NCBI GenBank assembly: GCA_019137255.1
Contig: WPDH01000076.1
Coordinates: 248,001-312,000 of the forward strand
Length of the DNA stretch: 64,000 nt
Direction of reading: 5' to 3'
Source: Corinectria fuckeliana
Lineage: Eukaryota; Ascomycota; Sordariomycetes; Hypocreales; Nectriaceae
The notes beneath the pieces were generated by a model. It was not told the origin of the DNA, did not search any database, and saw only the letters and a program-made list of their open reading frames with translations. Below, one piece after another: positions 22,951-33,350 of the stretch; position 1 is the first letter of the stretch, and every line of letters starts with the position of its first letter. A program made the translations under genes and the position numbers.

Positions 22951-25900
22951 ATGGCACCCGCCGATCCAGTTGCCACAGGTCGTGATAGAAAGATCAGTGC
23001 CATTCTAGGTTGGACTCCTCTTGTTCCCTCTGCGGCCTGTATTTTTGGCTGATAAAGGATGCGGAAGAGTTTGCCCAGCATCTTCTCCGTACATTGTTCA
23101 CCTCCCGCGACTCTGTTTCGATTGAGGCTCTCCTCGCCGATCTCAACCACCATATCTACACTGTCAACACCTTACTAGCGAAAGCTATCAGCATCTCCTC
23201 GAGAGCTGCAAAGGACCTCAAGGACATTGGAAGGAAGCTGTGGAATGAATGCATCAAGGAGAGGAGGAGGAAGAACGACGCGCTGGCGTCGGGGGAGAGG
23301 GCGCAGCTGTTGGTAAGGACCCGGGTCTTTGCCTTCCTGATCCATGCGCTGGAGCGAGGGAACCGACGAAGCAAGAATGCAGAGAACGATGAAGAAGATG
23401 TTCTGCATCTGATTCACATGGCATTGACGGTTGGGAGGCTCTGCATTGAAGAGTCGGATCTGGACGGGGCGCGACTAGGGCTGCACAAGGTAGCAGACTA
23501 CATTGAGCGACTAAAGCTGTTGAACGGAGACTGCCATGGCGACCCAGGCCTGAAGAGCAAGTTCGAGGTAGAGTACCTGACGATGCGTATGGCTTTGGTA
23601 GGGCTGATTCCATTAGCTGTGGACTTCGCTGACAGCTTCACAGTCGTGGAAAGAGGATCGACTCGACGTGGCGGAGCACATGTACTCCAAAGCGGAAGGC
23701 CTTCGACATCATCTCGGCCCTTCCTCAGCCGAGCTCATGGCAGATACTCTACAGCACATCGGGAGCGATTTATCCTCGAAAGGCGATTATGTGATGGCTC
23801 TGAAATGGCTCCGTCGAGCTGACGAACTGATCAACGTGCAAGAGTTGGAACGACTTTCCGCAGAAGGATTAGAACTCCGGCTGACAATCTGCCACCACCT
23901 CGTTCGAGCACTTCTTGCGACGGGATCCCTAGAGCACATTCGAGAAGCCGACGGCTTAGTTGCGTACGTGGAGTCGGAAATTGGGGACAAGCCGGTCGTC
24001 TTGCACTGGAGACTGGAGATTCTGCAGAAGTCACCAGCCGAGTTATTTGATACGGACGCCTGCGCAAGCATACTGCGGCGGATGATACGTTCTGTCGACT
24101 TCTCGGATGCCGTGCTCGGGTTTCTTCTTCACAACATCAAAGAATTGCGCGACAGGAGTTCTCGGCTGGCAATAGGGTTGTTGGATGAGCTGCTGTTGAC
24201 GAGGCTGTTGGCATTGGGAAACCCAGACTGGATTGGAAAGGCCATCGTCCGTCGTGTGTGGATGAGCACAATGGAAATCGACGCCTCCCACGGCGCACCT
24301 GATCTCATGACTCTTATTACGCGAATCCCAGATGATTCCGGGCCCCCACTCAACGCAGATGTCACTGTTGCTGTGCAATCGGTATGTGAAAATCCTGCTG
24401 GCGATATGTCTTTGCTGACTCCAATAGCTCATGTGGAAGAAGTTGGATGCGCTCTACGTCAAGAAACAGTATGAAGCGGCAGAACTTTGGTGTCAAATCG
24501 CGTTGCAACCCATATTCTTGAAATATGGCCAGGCCAATCAAGGGAAATTTGGCAGGAAACTTATTACATGTGCAATAGCCCGCAACGATATTGAAGCAGC
24601 CCGGTCAGCATTCCATGCCATGCCACAGACGGTGAAAGACGACCCCCTGACAAGGTATCTCATGTTCAAGGCGTCGCTCACTGGATGGGACCATGAACTT
24701 GGCTGCCAGAGTATTGAGCACCTGAGCATATCTGCTGACAAGAAAAAGAGTCAGGATATCCTCTACGCTTGTATCAGAGAAGCACAGCGGGTCGGGGACA
24801 AGCTTTGCGCGCTGGCCGCGCTGAAAGCCGTCGTGGAGAAGTGCGACTCAGGTGCATCCTCCAGATCACACCTTCCATCACTTCTGAGGTGTACAATCAA
24901 ACTGATTCACTTGATTGAAAGTCAAGAGGGAGAGGCCTCGATCCAGGACCTTGATCTTGCTGAAGATACTTGTAATATCTTTAAGAAAGGTTGGTCGCTG
25001 CGTTATGAATTAATTTCGAAGAGACTAACAGAACTAGCTGTTGAAGTTGCGAGATTGGACACAAGAGATGAAGACGGCAAAGAACTGTTTACTGTACCCG
25101 AGCTGGAGTGGTTCCGAAAGAATGCCTACAATATTGGCGTCAAAAAGTGCCACGTCTAGGGCCTGTGGCATTTAACTCGCATTTTCAACGCTTGCCTCGC
25201 ATTTATCGACTGCTCTCCTCAAGACATCCCCGCCAAGGACATGTGCAGCATACAGATTATGGCAATGCGGTGCCATTTTGTGGTTTCTGCAGCTCTCGTA
25301 TCGCGGGCTCGGACTGAGGACAGGGTAGATGAACAACTTCAGCGGTATGTGGAGATGAGGCAACACATTGCTGCATTCGACAGCGCTCTCGAACGCATAA
25401 CCGAAAACGAGTTGAGCTCAAGTGATGCACCAGTCATAGGAGACATGGTCACCAAACTGTCGACACTGCTCGTTTTTGACTTTGAAGGTGCAGTCTGCCT
25501 CAAAGGTTGGGACCAGCTAGGAGAGATCGTGAGGAAAGCAAAAGTCTGCAAGGACGAGTTGATGTACAAGGCTATGGGAGATTGCTTGCTGAGAAGTCAA
25601 GCACCAGGAAATGGTAGGGGTCCAAAACGAGAACTGAGAGAAATATCGATTTAACTTGTTTTCTAGTGCTTTATTCGACGATGCGCCTTGTCATAAACCA
25701 GATCTTCGAGCTCGAGGGGTTTGACAACCAAAGGCTCGCAAAGTACATCCGGTGCATGTTCCAGGCCATTCTACCCCTGGACGACAGCTTGGCCTTGCAG
25801 GTGGTCGATCAAGCCCTCCAAATTGCCCGCGAGGGAAGCCAGGTAACTGCTCTTAAGCCCCCCTTGGAGACAACTCGACTTTCCGAGTTCGTATTGACCG

Positions 25901-26128
25901 ACGAGACCGCAGATGCAAACCTATTTCCCTGCAGAGGAGCTTGACTGGGTCGTTACCACGACCTTCAACCATGCCATTGACATTCTTGCACGGGGTGACG
26001 AGGCCTTGTGCCATCGATGGGCGCTCAAGGCGCTTGACATGGCAGGATATATGGACGATGGAGGTGACATGCGAGGCATGTTGCAGGAGAGAATTGTAAA
26101 GCTGGGGCTTGGCAAGGATACGCACTAG
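22951..26128 (+). CDS. zip4: ZIP4/SPO22 meiotic protein gene interrupted by one in-frame TAG
   Basis: Tetratricopeptide-like scaffold of the synaptonemal complex/crossover machinery. Exons fit 22951-23008, 23068-23597, 23644-24381, 24428-25613, 25667-25842, 25913-26128, with family-like sequence across each junction (KISAIL-EFAQHLL; MRMAL-SWKEDRLDVAEHMYSKA; VAVQS-LMWKKLDALYVKKQYEAA). Exon 4 contains TAG at 25157-25159, codon 686, between NAYNIGVKKCHV and GLWHLTRIFNACLAF; the same frame stays open for the remaining 281 codons and both later introns splice correctly. The product would be 685 aa instead of about 966. TGG to TAG is the simplest lesion. Skipping the stop by splicing needs poor donors (GTACCC at 25094 or GTCAAA at 25139) and would delete conserved-looking sequence. 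Candidate recent pseudogene, readthrough gene or sequence error. Confidence 0.75.
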
Positions 26129-26648
26129 ATCTCAGATCAGGGTTGTCGACAGGAGAGTCACGGGAGTAGCAGGCGCCAGGTAACTCTATTGGAAGAATAT
26201 ACCCACAAAACACTCATGTCGTTTGCCAACGGTATTGGTATCTTCATTTTATACGCCGAGTAGGGTGCGTGTATCTTCCCTCTATATATTGTGTCTGCTT
26301 CCCGAAAAAAAGATGAAAGAGTTCCCGCCCCAACGCCGCGCTGACGGTCTTTTGTTTCTCTCATGCCCCGTTTGTGCCCCTGCGCCATGTCTCGCCGCGT
26401 TGGTCTGGTATATCCGCCACTTCTTCATAGTGCCTGTTGAAAGCAGAATATGCAATCATGGTAAGCAATAGTTCACCGGCTGTAAACAAGGAAAAATAGC
26501 ACTCCCAACCAAAAATAAAATCAAAGTATCGTGATGCGCTCATGTAGGGGGGTATTTCATCCAAGTCCGGCGATACACGCCTCAGTTGCAATCATCGATA
26601 AATATACATTAGGCTCCTTTCTCCCAGGAGCTGGGGTTGGAGTGGGCT
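26129..26648. other. Convergent intergenic region
   Basis: Between the ends of zip4 (+) and the Zn2Cys6 gene (-); expected to hold two 3' UTRs. AT-richer than its neighbours. Nothing else seen. Confidence 0.5.
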
Positions 26649-29276
26649 TCAGATGATGTTCGCGATGCTCAGACGGTCCTTGGAGCTTCCAGGGACACTG
26701 CCGCTCCCACTAGGATTACTACCGGCCGGGCTTGCTCTCCCGCTGGCGTCTCCTAGCCTCGAGGTCTCGGAGCTGTAGCGTGGAATGTCACCCAGCCGAG
26801 AGATATCCACTGCTGGGCCAGGCGTCTCCCCCTTGATGGGCGGTGGCAGCGTCCATGTCGGGTTTGAAGGTGTGGGAGTTACGTTTCCTGCTACGTCCAG
26901 TCCACGGACGGCGCTCTCAAGCCTCACCCATCCGCCCCACTCCCTGTCTTCCGCCTCCGTCAGCCCTGTCCGTGTTTCGGAGCTGGTCAGACTGCTGCTG
27001 ACTCCTATAGCCTGTGATATCGCGGCGGGGGCGAGTTGTGGAAGTTGCGTCTCGCGCTCCAGGCCGGCCCAGAGCCAGGAGGCTTCTGGAGAGGCTTGGA
27101 GATCCGCTGATACATATGCCAGCAGATCCTCATCCCGCGAAAGGAGCTGAAGGATGGCGTTATGGTCGACCGACGGGCGTGAGGTACCAAAGGGGCCAGG
27201 GGGTGCACTTCGGGATAGATAATTGGCGAATTCGGCCTTTTTCGTCCCCACAATGGACACGAAAAACGAGAGGAATCGGCCGCATGGAATAGCAACGTCT
27301 CTTCGTGTGCTTATTGAAGCCAAGGCTCTGATGCACGTGGTGGCGTGGTCAAGATAGCCGGTGAGAAGCAGGAATAAAGTGCATCGAAAGATGTGCGTTG
27401 TTAAGAGGGCCGTTGCACCGTCAGCGAGGAGTGCGGTATTTGATCGGTGAAGGAGGGAAGCGGTCTCGAGGGCCACGTGTGTGCAGCTTTCGACAGAGGC
27501 GAGACGGGCTTCGAGGGGGTAGCCCGGATCAAGGTGGTGTCGGTGGAGGAGTAGTCGAGCGTGAAATAGGTATGCCAGGGGCGCTAAGAAGTGAGGTGCC
27601 AACGGCACGGTGCTGGAAGGGTCGCAGGCTGGAGGAAAGGTGTCCAAACATTTCTTGAAGTGATCTTCAAAGGTTGACAGCTGGACCGACGACAAGGCCG
27701 GTGGTGTCAGTGCTGTGAGGAGTGCCGTGTAGGACCTGACAACGTGTATAACAGCGAGAAGCGAATGCGTCAGGGGTTCTGCTCCATTAGGGACCAACAT
27801 GCCTCCCTCGTGGATGTACTGGTCGTCTACTCCTGCGGGTAATGACACGTCACAATCTTCGTCGTCGATCAAGACTGACCGGCCGAGCTCCGTTGCAAGA
27901 GTCCTGTCCAGGATATAGATGGTCCACCATGTCCTCCGCCGCATCTCCCCCTCAATCACTGGCCACGGGCCCGACTCTGAGTAAAGTCCAAGGTCTTGAC
28001 CGACTCGGACTGCCCTTCCCAGCCACGTCCATGCAGCAGATTTCAAGTTCATCTCGTTGAGGCATACAGCAATCAGGATCAGGGCTCTCGCGTTATCCAA
28101 GGCGAACTCGTTGTTCCAAGGGTCGATCATCTTGTTTGCAGTCTCAAGGAACTCAGCTGGTTGATGGAACGAATTTTGCTGCGCAACAGAACCAAACAGG
28201 CTGCCGGCAGCGAGAACGGAGAAGAATAGCGACAGCCATGCTGGTGATGTCCTGGCTAAGCCGCTGCTGGAGTATAGGCTATCCACCGTCGCTCGGAAGG
28301 TAGGGAAGTGTATTATCGGGAACATCGCATGAGAAGCTGAATAGTAGGTGTGTAACAGCTGGTCCACGATGTGCTTTGGAGGAATCTCCGGTCTTGACGG
28401 GCTGAACGACACCACGGCCGGGGTACGGTACTGTGCAGGAGGCTTCCAGACTCCCTTCGAGAAGTCCCGGACGTTTGCCCTTGCTCGGGCTAGTTCTGGT
28501 ACAGGTGCCGGTCGTTTTCGTCGTTTCGGCTCTGATCCGATTGCTGGTAGTTGAGGAGCTGGCTGGTCTGTGACGTCCATATCCAAGTCCATCGACCCGT
28601 CTCTGTCCTGAAGCATCCGCCGTAGGCCATTGTTTTCTCGTTTTACTCGCTCTATTTGTTTCTCCAGATCCTGCACCTGTTTGATGGAGGACATCCGTCG
28701 GTTCGTTTCCTTGGTGAACTGGCATTTGACGTTTCGGCTTGAGCACTCGGAGCAACTCGTCGTTTCTGTAGCATCGCACTTGACTTTCCTCTCCCGGCAC
28801 GCATCGCAACTTGGATCCTTCCGGCGTTGGCGATAGGCTCTCTTCTGGCCCTGTGACCCAGACAAGTGCGCGCTGGAAGGACCCGGTGTGCTTGCTACGG
28901 ATTCAGTTGACGCGAGGGACTCCTGCCCCAAAGATGTCGAAGCAGTCATTGGGCTGTAGGGTTGGAAGCCCTGGCTGACTGAGGGAAGATGCGGAATGCC
29001 AATCGGCTGGGGCGTTGGTGCTGCATTTAATCTTGGATTATTGCCCATGGCCCCGGCGAGATACTGTGACGAAGGCCTTGGTGACGTCGCAGACGAGACT
29101 GAGGAAGAGTCGTAGGATCTGGTGGACAGGTTTGGAGATCGAGCATAGGGGTTCTGCGACGAAGAAGCCATGACCGATCGCCCCTTTGGCACCCAACCTT
29201 TGATGGGATGGTTGGGAAGATTCTCCACGGGGTCCCCAACGGGATAAGTTCCGGACAGTCGTCTATTGACGAGCAT
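26649..29276 (-). CDS. Zn2Cys6 transcription factor with fungal-specific regulatory domain
   Basis: Single-exon 875-aa protein. After a Ser/Pro/Gln-rich N-terminus comes the binuclear zinc cluster, C157 to C185 with spacing C-x2-C-x6-C-x7-C-x2-C-x6-C (starts CDACRERKVKC), then a heptad-like helix IKQVQDLEKQIERVKRENN suited to dimerisation. The Fungal_trans-type domain runs from about 300 to 520, with VDQLLHTYYSASHAMFPIIH and RRRTWWTIYILDRTLATELG followed by a DCDVSLP motif. An internal ATG (29171, MASSSQNPYA) may be the true start, since the first 35 residues look less conserved. Target genes are unknown. It faces an 8.5-kb gene-poor island upstream. Confidence 0.88.
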   Translation of the reverse strand: MLVNRRLSGTYPVGDPVENLPNHPIKGWVPKGRSVMASSSQNPYARSPNLSTRSYDSSSVSSATSPRPSSQYLAGAMGNNPRLNAAPTPQPIGIPHLPSVSQGFQPYSPMTASTSLGQESLASTESVASTPGPSSAHLSGSQGQKRAYRQRRKDPSCDACRERKVKCDATETTSCSECSSRNVKCQFTKETNRRMSSIKQVQDLEKQIERVKRENNGLRRMLQDRDGSMDLDMDVTDQPAPQLPAIGSEPKRRKRPAPVPELARARANVRDFSKGVWKPPAQYRTPAVVSFSPSRPEIPPKHIVDQLLHTYYSASHAMFPIIHFPTFRATVDSLYSSSGLARTSPAWLSLFFSVLAAGSLFGSVAQQNSFHQPAEFLETANKMIDPWNNEFALDNARALILIAVCLNEMNLKSAAWTWLGRAVRVGQDLGLYSESGPWPVIEGEMRRRTWWTIYILDRTLATELGRSVLIDDEDCDVSLPAGVDDQYIHEGGMLVPNGAEPLTHSLLAVIHVVRSYTALLTALTPPALSSVQLSTFEDHFKKCLDTFPPACDPSSTVPLAPHFLAPLAYLFHARLLLHRHHLDPGYPLEARLASVESCTHVALETASLLHRSNTALLADGATALLTTHIFRCTLFLLLTGYLDHATTCIRALASISTRRDVAIPCGRFLSFFVSIVGTKKAEFANYLSRSAPPGPFGTSRPSVDHNAILQLLSRDEDLLAYVSADLQASPEASWLWAGLERETQLPQLAPAAISQAIGVSSSLTSSETRTGLTEAEDREWGGWVRLESAVRGLDVAGNVTPTPSNPTWTLPPPIKGETPGPAVDISRLGDIPRYSSETSRLGDASGRASPAGSNPSGSGSVPGSSKDRLSIANII

Positions 29277-31020
29277 GCAAGCTACTCTGGCCTAGAAAGA
29301 TGGGAGTATGGTTAAGTATACCAGACACGACGCCCACGTTTCGCCCCTGCCCGTGATCGAGGACGATCCTGCGAAGACGCCACTTGTTTGTCAATCAACC
29401 CTTGACCGCGGATCACCGAGCTACTACCGCCGATGTCTTGAGACTCGGTGAACAGTGCAAACTCCGTCTCGGTAATGGGGGTATCTTGAGATACTGCAGG
29501 GTTGTGTAACCAAATGCCGCTCTGGTAGGGTGGAAGCCCTTCGGCTTATAGCCTTGTCCAACCCTGATCACAGTTCGTAGAATCCCTAGACAAGATTACG
29601 ATACCGGAAACGGGTGGCTTTGCCGCGTCGCGTTGTAGCGATCCCAAGATGGCATCTGGGTTCAGGCTAGTGGTTCAGCAACAGAAAGAGCGCCTGCTTG
29701 AATCGGACTTGGCGAGCATTCGGCTCGATGCCGTGAGGGAGTGGTGGTAAGTCAGTACGGTCTTCCTCGCCACCGAACCAGAATGCTGTCGGAAGAGTCG
29801 TCAGGCGAGGCGCAACGCACGAGGCTAGCGGAGGCGTGGTAAGGTTTGGTACGAGAGTGGGAATAGAGGGAAACCGTTTGAAAGAAGCCGGCGTCTGCAA
29901 GTAAGTATATTGCTACCCATCAGCCTCCGGGTACAACGACAGCGCCGTGTTAGTGGCGCTGGTCCGTGATCCGGGGCTCTCCGCTCCTTAAAGCTGATTC
30001 GGAAATATTATCTGGGCCAGGTAGGTAAGGGTCTAAGGGAAATGGGGGGCCGGAGGGGAGGAGCCAGACCCTTGACAAATTGGCTGTGCAGGGCTATTGA
30101 GATCAGCCAGTGCCGCTAACGTGTTTCGAGCGGAGTTGGGCATCCCGGAAGTCACCAGTAAGAACCCTAGATCCTAGTTACTCTTGGAAGTGATGAGTCT
30201 AGATGATTGCTTGTTTTTAAAGCTAAGGAAAAGCTGTGAAGGCTAACGAGACGAAGCGGCGTGGAACAATGAGCCGGACAGGCTCCGCTGTATAGCTCCG
30301 TCTGTTGCCACGGCCTCATGCCGCACAGGGCAGGATAGACGGTTCCTCTGTTAAGGAGGCGCTGGCTGGTAGAGCTTGGGCATGCCATGTACTTCGTACA
30401 GGACGATATGAGAGTGGCCCTAATAGTTCTGCCCGCCAGAAGACGACTGTACCAACGCCTCGGCATCTGGCCCGTCTTTGGGCCTCAGGGACCAGCATCG
30501 GGGAAACGATTTGCACACGGGACTATTGCAAGGTTTGGGAATCTGGCGTGGTGCCAACTGCTATGCCATGTGTTGCCCCCGGTCCCTGGTTCGCAGCTTC
30601 GGGAACAACGTGTGGCATGGCTTTCAGAGACCCGGGAGGAATCCTTTGTTCTTGTCTGCAGATCGCGGACAGGAGTTTGACCCACGTGCTGAGTCACTAT
30701 CAATCTGTGGATTGTGGTTAAAGAGCTCGACATGACCGACTAGCAGTGTGCCTTGCAGCCGCGAGAATAGAAGCAACTGATAGAAGCACACACGGCATGG
30801 CCCGAAGATTCACACGCCAAGTCGACGACTGTTGAATGTAACGTGATGCATGGCCACATGGGGTTGTAACGAAGACAGCTGGTTGTCTAATATCCCACTG
30901 CCCTACTCGTGGAGAATTAAAATCACTGATTGAGTTAGAACACTTTGAGCTCTGATTCATGGTCTCCCTGCCCGCCTTGCTAGACGCGTGGCGTCAGCAG
31001 CCGTTGGACGAGGGCCCAGG

Positions 31021-31051
31021 GGGACGGGGCCAAGGACGGGGCCTAGGACGG
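31021..31051 (+). repeat. G-rich 12-bp tandem repeat
   Basis: Units GGACGGGGCCAA, GGACGGGGCCTA and a partial GGACGGG. The four-G runs could allow a G-quadruplex. Non-coding context. Confidence 0.6.
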
Positions 31052-33300
31052 GAATGGCTGTCCTCGACCGTGAGCTTTTGAACGCCCAAAGGCTATACCC
31101 TTGGCCGATTCGAGGCCCTCGTCCGAGCTGGTGAACTAGGGTTGTTCTGGTTGGACGGCTTCAGGAAGCATGCAACTTGCCGTTGGGCACACGGCCTGCC
31201 GGAGCGTGTGGGTTCGGCCATGATGGCTTCCGAGGGGGGTGCCACCCTTCCATGTGTTCACCAATAGCACAGTTGTATCCGCCGCCTTGGGTGGGAACAG
31301 GATGACGAGTCCCCCAGTAGGGGCTGTAGTGGGGATTCGGGCTAGAGCCGAGTGAACCGCCGGGAAGGGAAGGGCTGGACGGGCGGCTGGCTGGGGCCCC
31401 GTGGTAAGGAGGGATCTCGATGTTTGCCAGGGGACGAATAGCACTGCACGGAGTGCTCACTAGTGGCAGGCGTCCACTAGGCAAAGTCTGAAGTACAGGG
31501 CCACCCTGCATGTAACAGAGCTTCGGGGCAGTTGGCTGCGCAGAACCGGGCGACGCAGTTGCGAATGTGGTTTGCTTCGAAGCAATCTGGCATCAGATAT
31601 GTGGGATCTGGGCGTGCAAGGGCTCCGCGATGCCGTCGACTCGGTAGCACACCACGGAAATACGTGCCTCCTCCCCAATGTCCCCTCGGCCTTATGCCCG
31701 GGCTTGAGACGGGGCTGGGATAGGCCTTGGGCATGGTTGAGTCCCCCTGGGTTTCGAAGCGAGCGTCCACGCATGTTGATCTTGTGGCACCGTTCGCCGT
31801 GTGGATTGTGGACTGTGAAGAACGCGCCTCCATGTCTTGGTTGGCGGCACAAGCGCTTGGCTCCTTAAAGGACAGTGCCGGCGAGGGAACGCTACCTTTC
31901 CTGGGCGACGGCGGGCGACGACTGACGAGGCTTCTCCACGCCGTCCGGGTGTTGGAAACACGCCGCCGAGAAGCGAGAGCGGGGCCGATTCGCCGACTGG
32001 TTCTTCGGTCGAAGTTGACGAAGGGCTTCCTAACCTTAAAGTCGCAAGGAGGCCAGGGCTGCACGCGCTAGCTAGGTCAAGATAGACGGTCCGACGGGCA
32101 AGTTCAGTCCCGTGCTGCCGACGGTCAGCGTCCAGCTTGCCCAGCCTGCCACAGAGCTACTATGTTTAGTTTGACTAGGCAGTAGGGATAGGTAATTCGG
32201 CGGCCGTCGACCGACCAGGTCTAACGGCTAATGACTGACGAGCAATCAGATTTGTCCTTGGCTGTGTGGGCTGAGATTGGAGCTTGGTGACGAGGGTTTG
32301 ACGGTGCTGGAGCTGCAGGCATTGCGTATGGAGATGAGGTGCATGTCGAGTAACTATGTAAATGGACGTGCGGCGGCCTGTAGGTAGCCTGATTCTCCGG
32401 CGTTGAGCGACGGCTGGCTGTATCGATCGTCTTTTTATTATCTTGTCTTGGCCTTGCGTTGTCTCAAGATTGGCGTTGTGATTGGGATTCGGGTTAGGGC
32501 TGGCTGTCGGATTAGGTCTAGGGGGTGGTCATCCCGTCATGGCGGGAGGTGGGCGGCCGAACCGATTCGCTCCTTCTCTCATTCCCTCATTCCCTCATTC
32601 CCTCGGCGAGCCTATCGTGCCTCGTTCGTACTACTAGTAGACCTACTATGTAACTTCGTCTACACCTCAGTGCAGCACTCCGAACAGTATCCGGACGGCT
32701 TGCCATGATATCTAGGATGCCACACCCTGCCACCCTGCCACCCCACGTCCTATGTATTCTATCCAGTTGCTCCCCTACAGTTGGTTCGGAGTCCTCCGTG
32801 CTAGTACGAAGTACGTGCTGCAGATATCCTCCGATGTGCTTCAAGCGGCCAGACAGAAGATGGCTTTAGCGAACATGGCAGTTACACCTCGGCCTCTCGA
32901 CACCGTTCCAAGCAAGCCTCCCGTCCCCTTGGCAGTGGGCACCTTCCATTACTACATAGTACGTTCACACTCGCCGGCCTGGCGTCTTGCAGCATCGTCG
33001 TCCTCAAAAGCCTTGGGAACTCCACATCTTTGCTGCCAACCCCGGTTCCTCCCATGGCTCCCATGCTTCGTCGCCCTGGCTCTTCTTGAGTCCCTGCGTC
33101 TTTTGGGTCCTCGGCTCGATCGCAACTGATAAGTCTTCGCCACGCCTGCACCGGGACGACGATCAAACGCACACCCCTCCCCTGCATCCCTCGCACGTAC
33201 TTCGTATGTAGTAGGCGCGGCAAACTCAGTTACACATCCAGGGCCACCAGCGCCATCTCTACACCTCACACTGTCTCACTGAACGAGCCTCCGCCTGCGT

Positions 33301-33350
33301 GCTACGTACGACCTATGTGCTACGACCTGCTACGGCCTGCTACCTTACCT
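33301..33350 (+). repeat. Degenerate GCTAC(G)-rich tandem stretch
   Basis: GCTAC recurs at 33301, 33319, 33329 and 33339 with CCT spacers, and GTGCTACGT occurs twice near 33395-33411, followed by three copies of an ACGGCC-type unit. Low-complexity intergenic DNA. Confidence 0.5.

Noticed and set aside
22951..23067. Apparent frameshift at the zip4 start
   Set aside because: Using the acceptor at 23067 (GCGGAAG) instead of 23058 restores the frame and gives AIL-EFAQHLL, so no lesion is needed.
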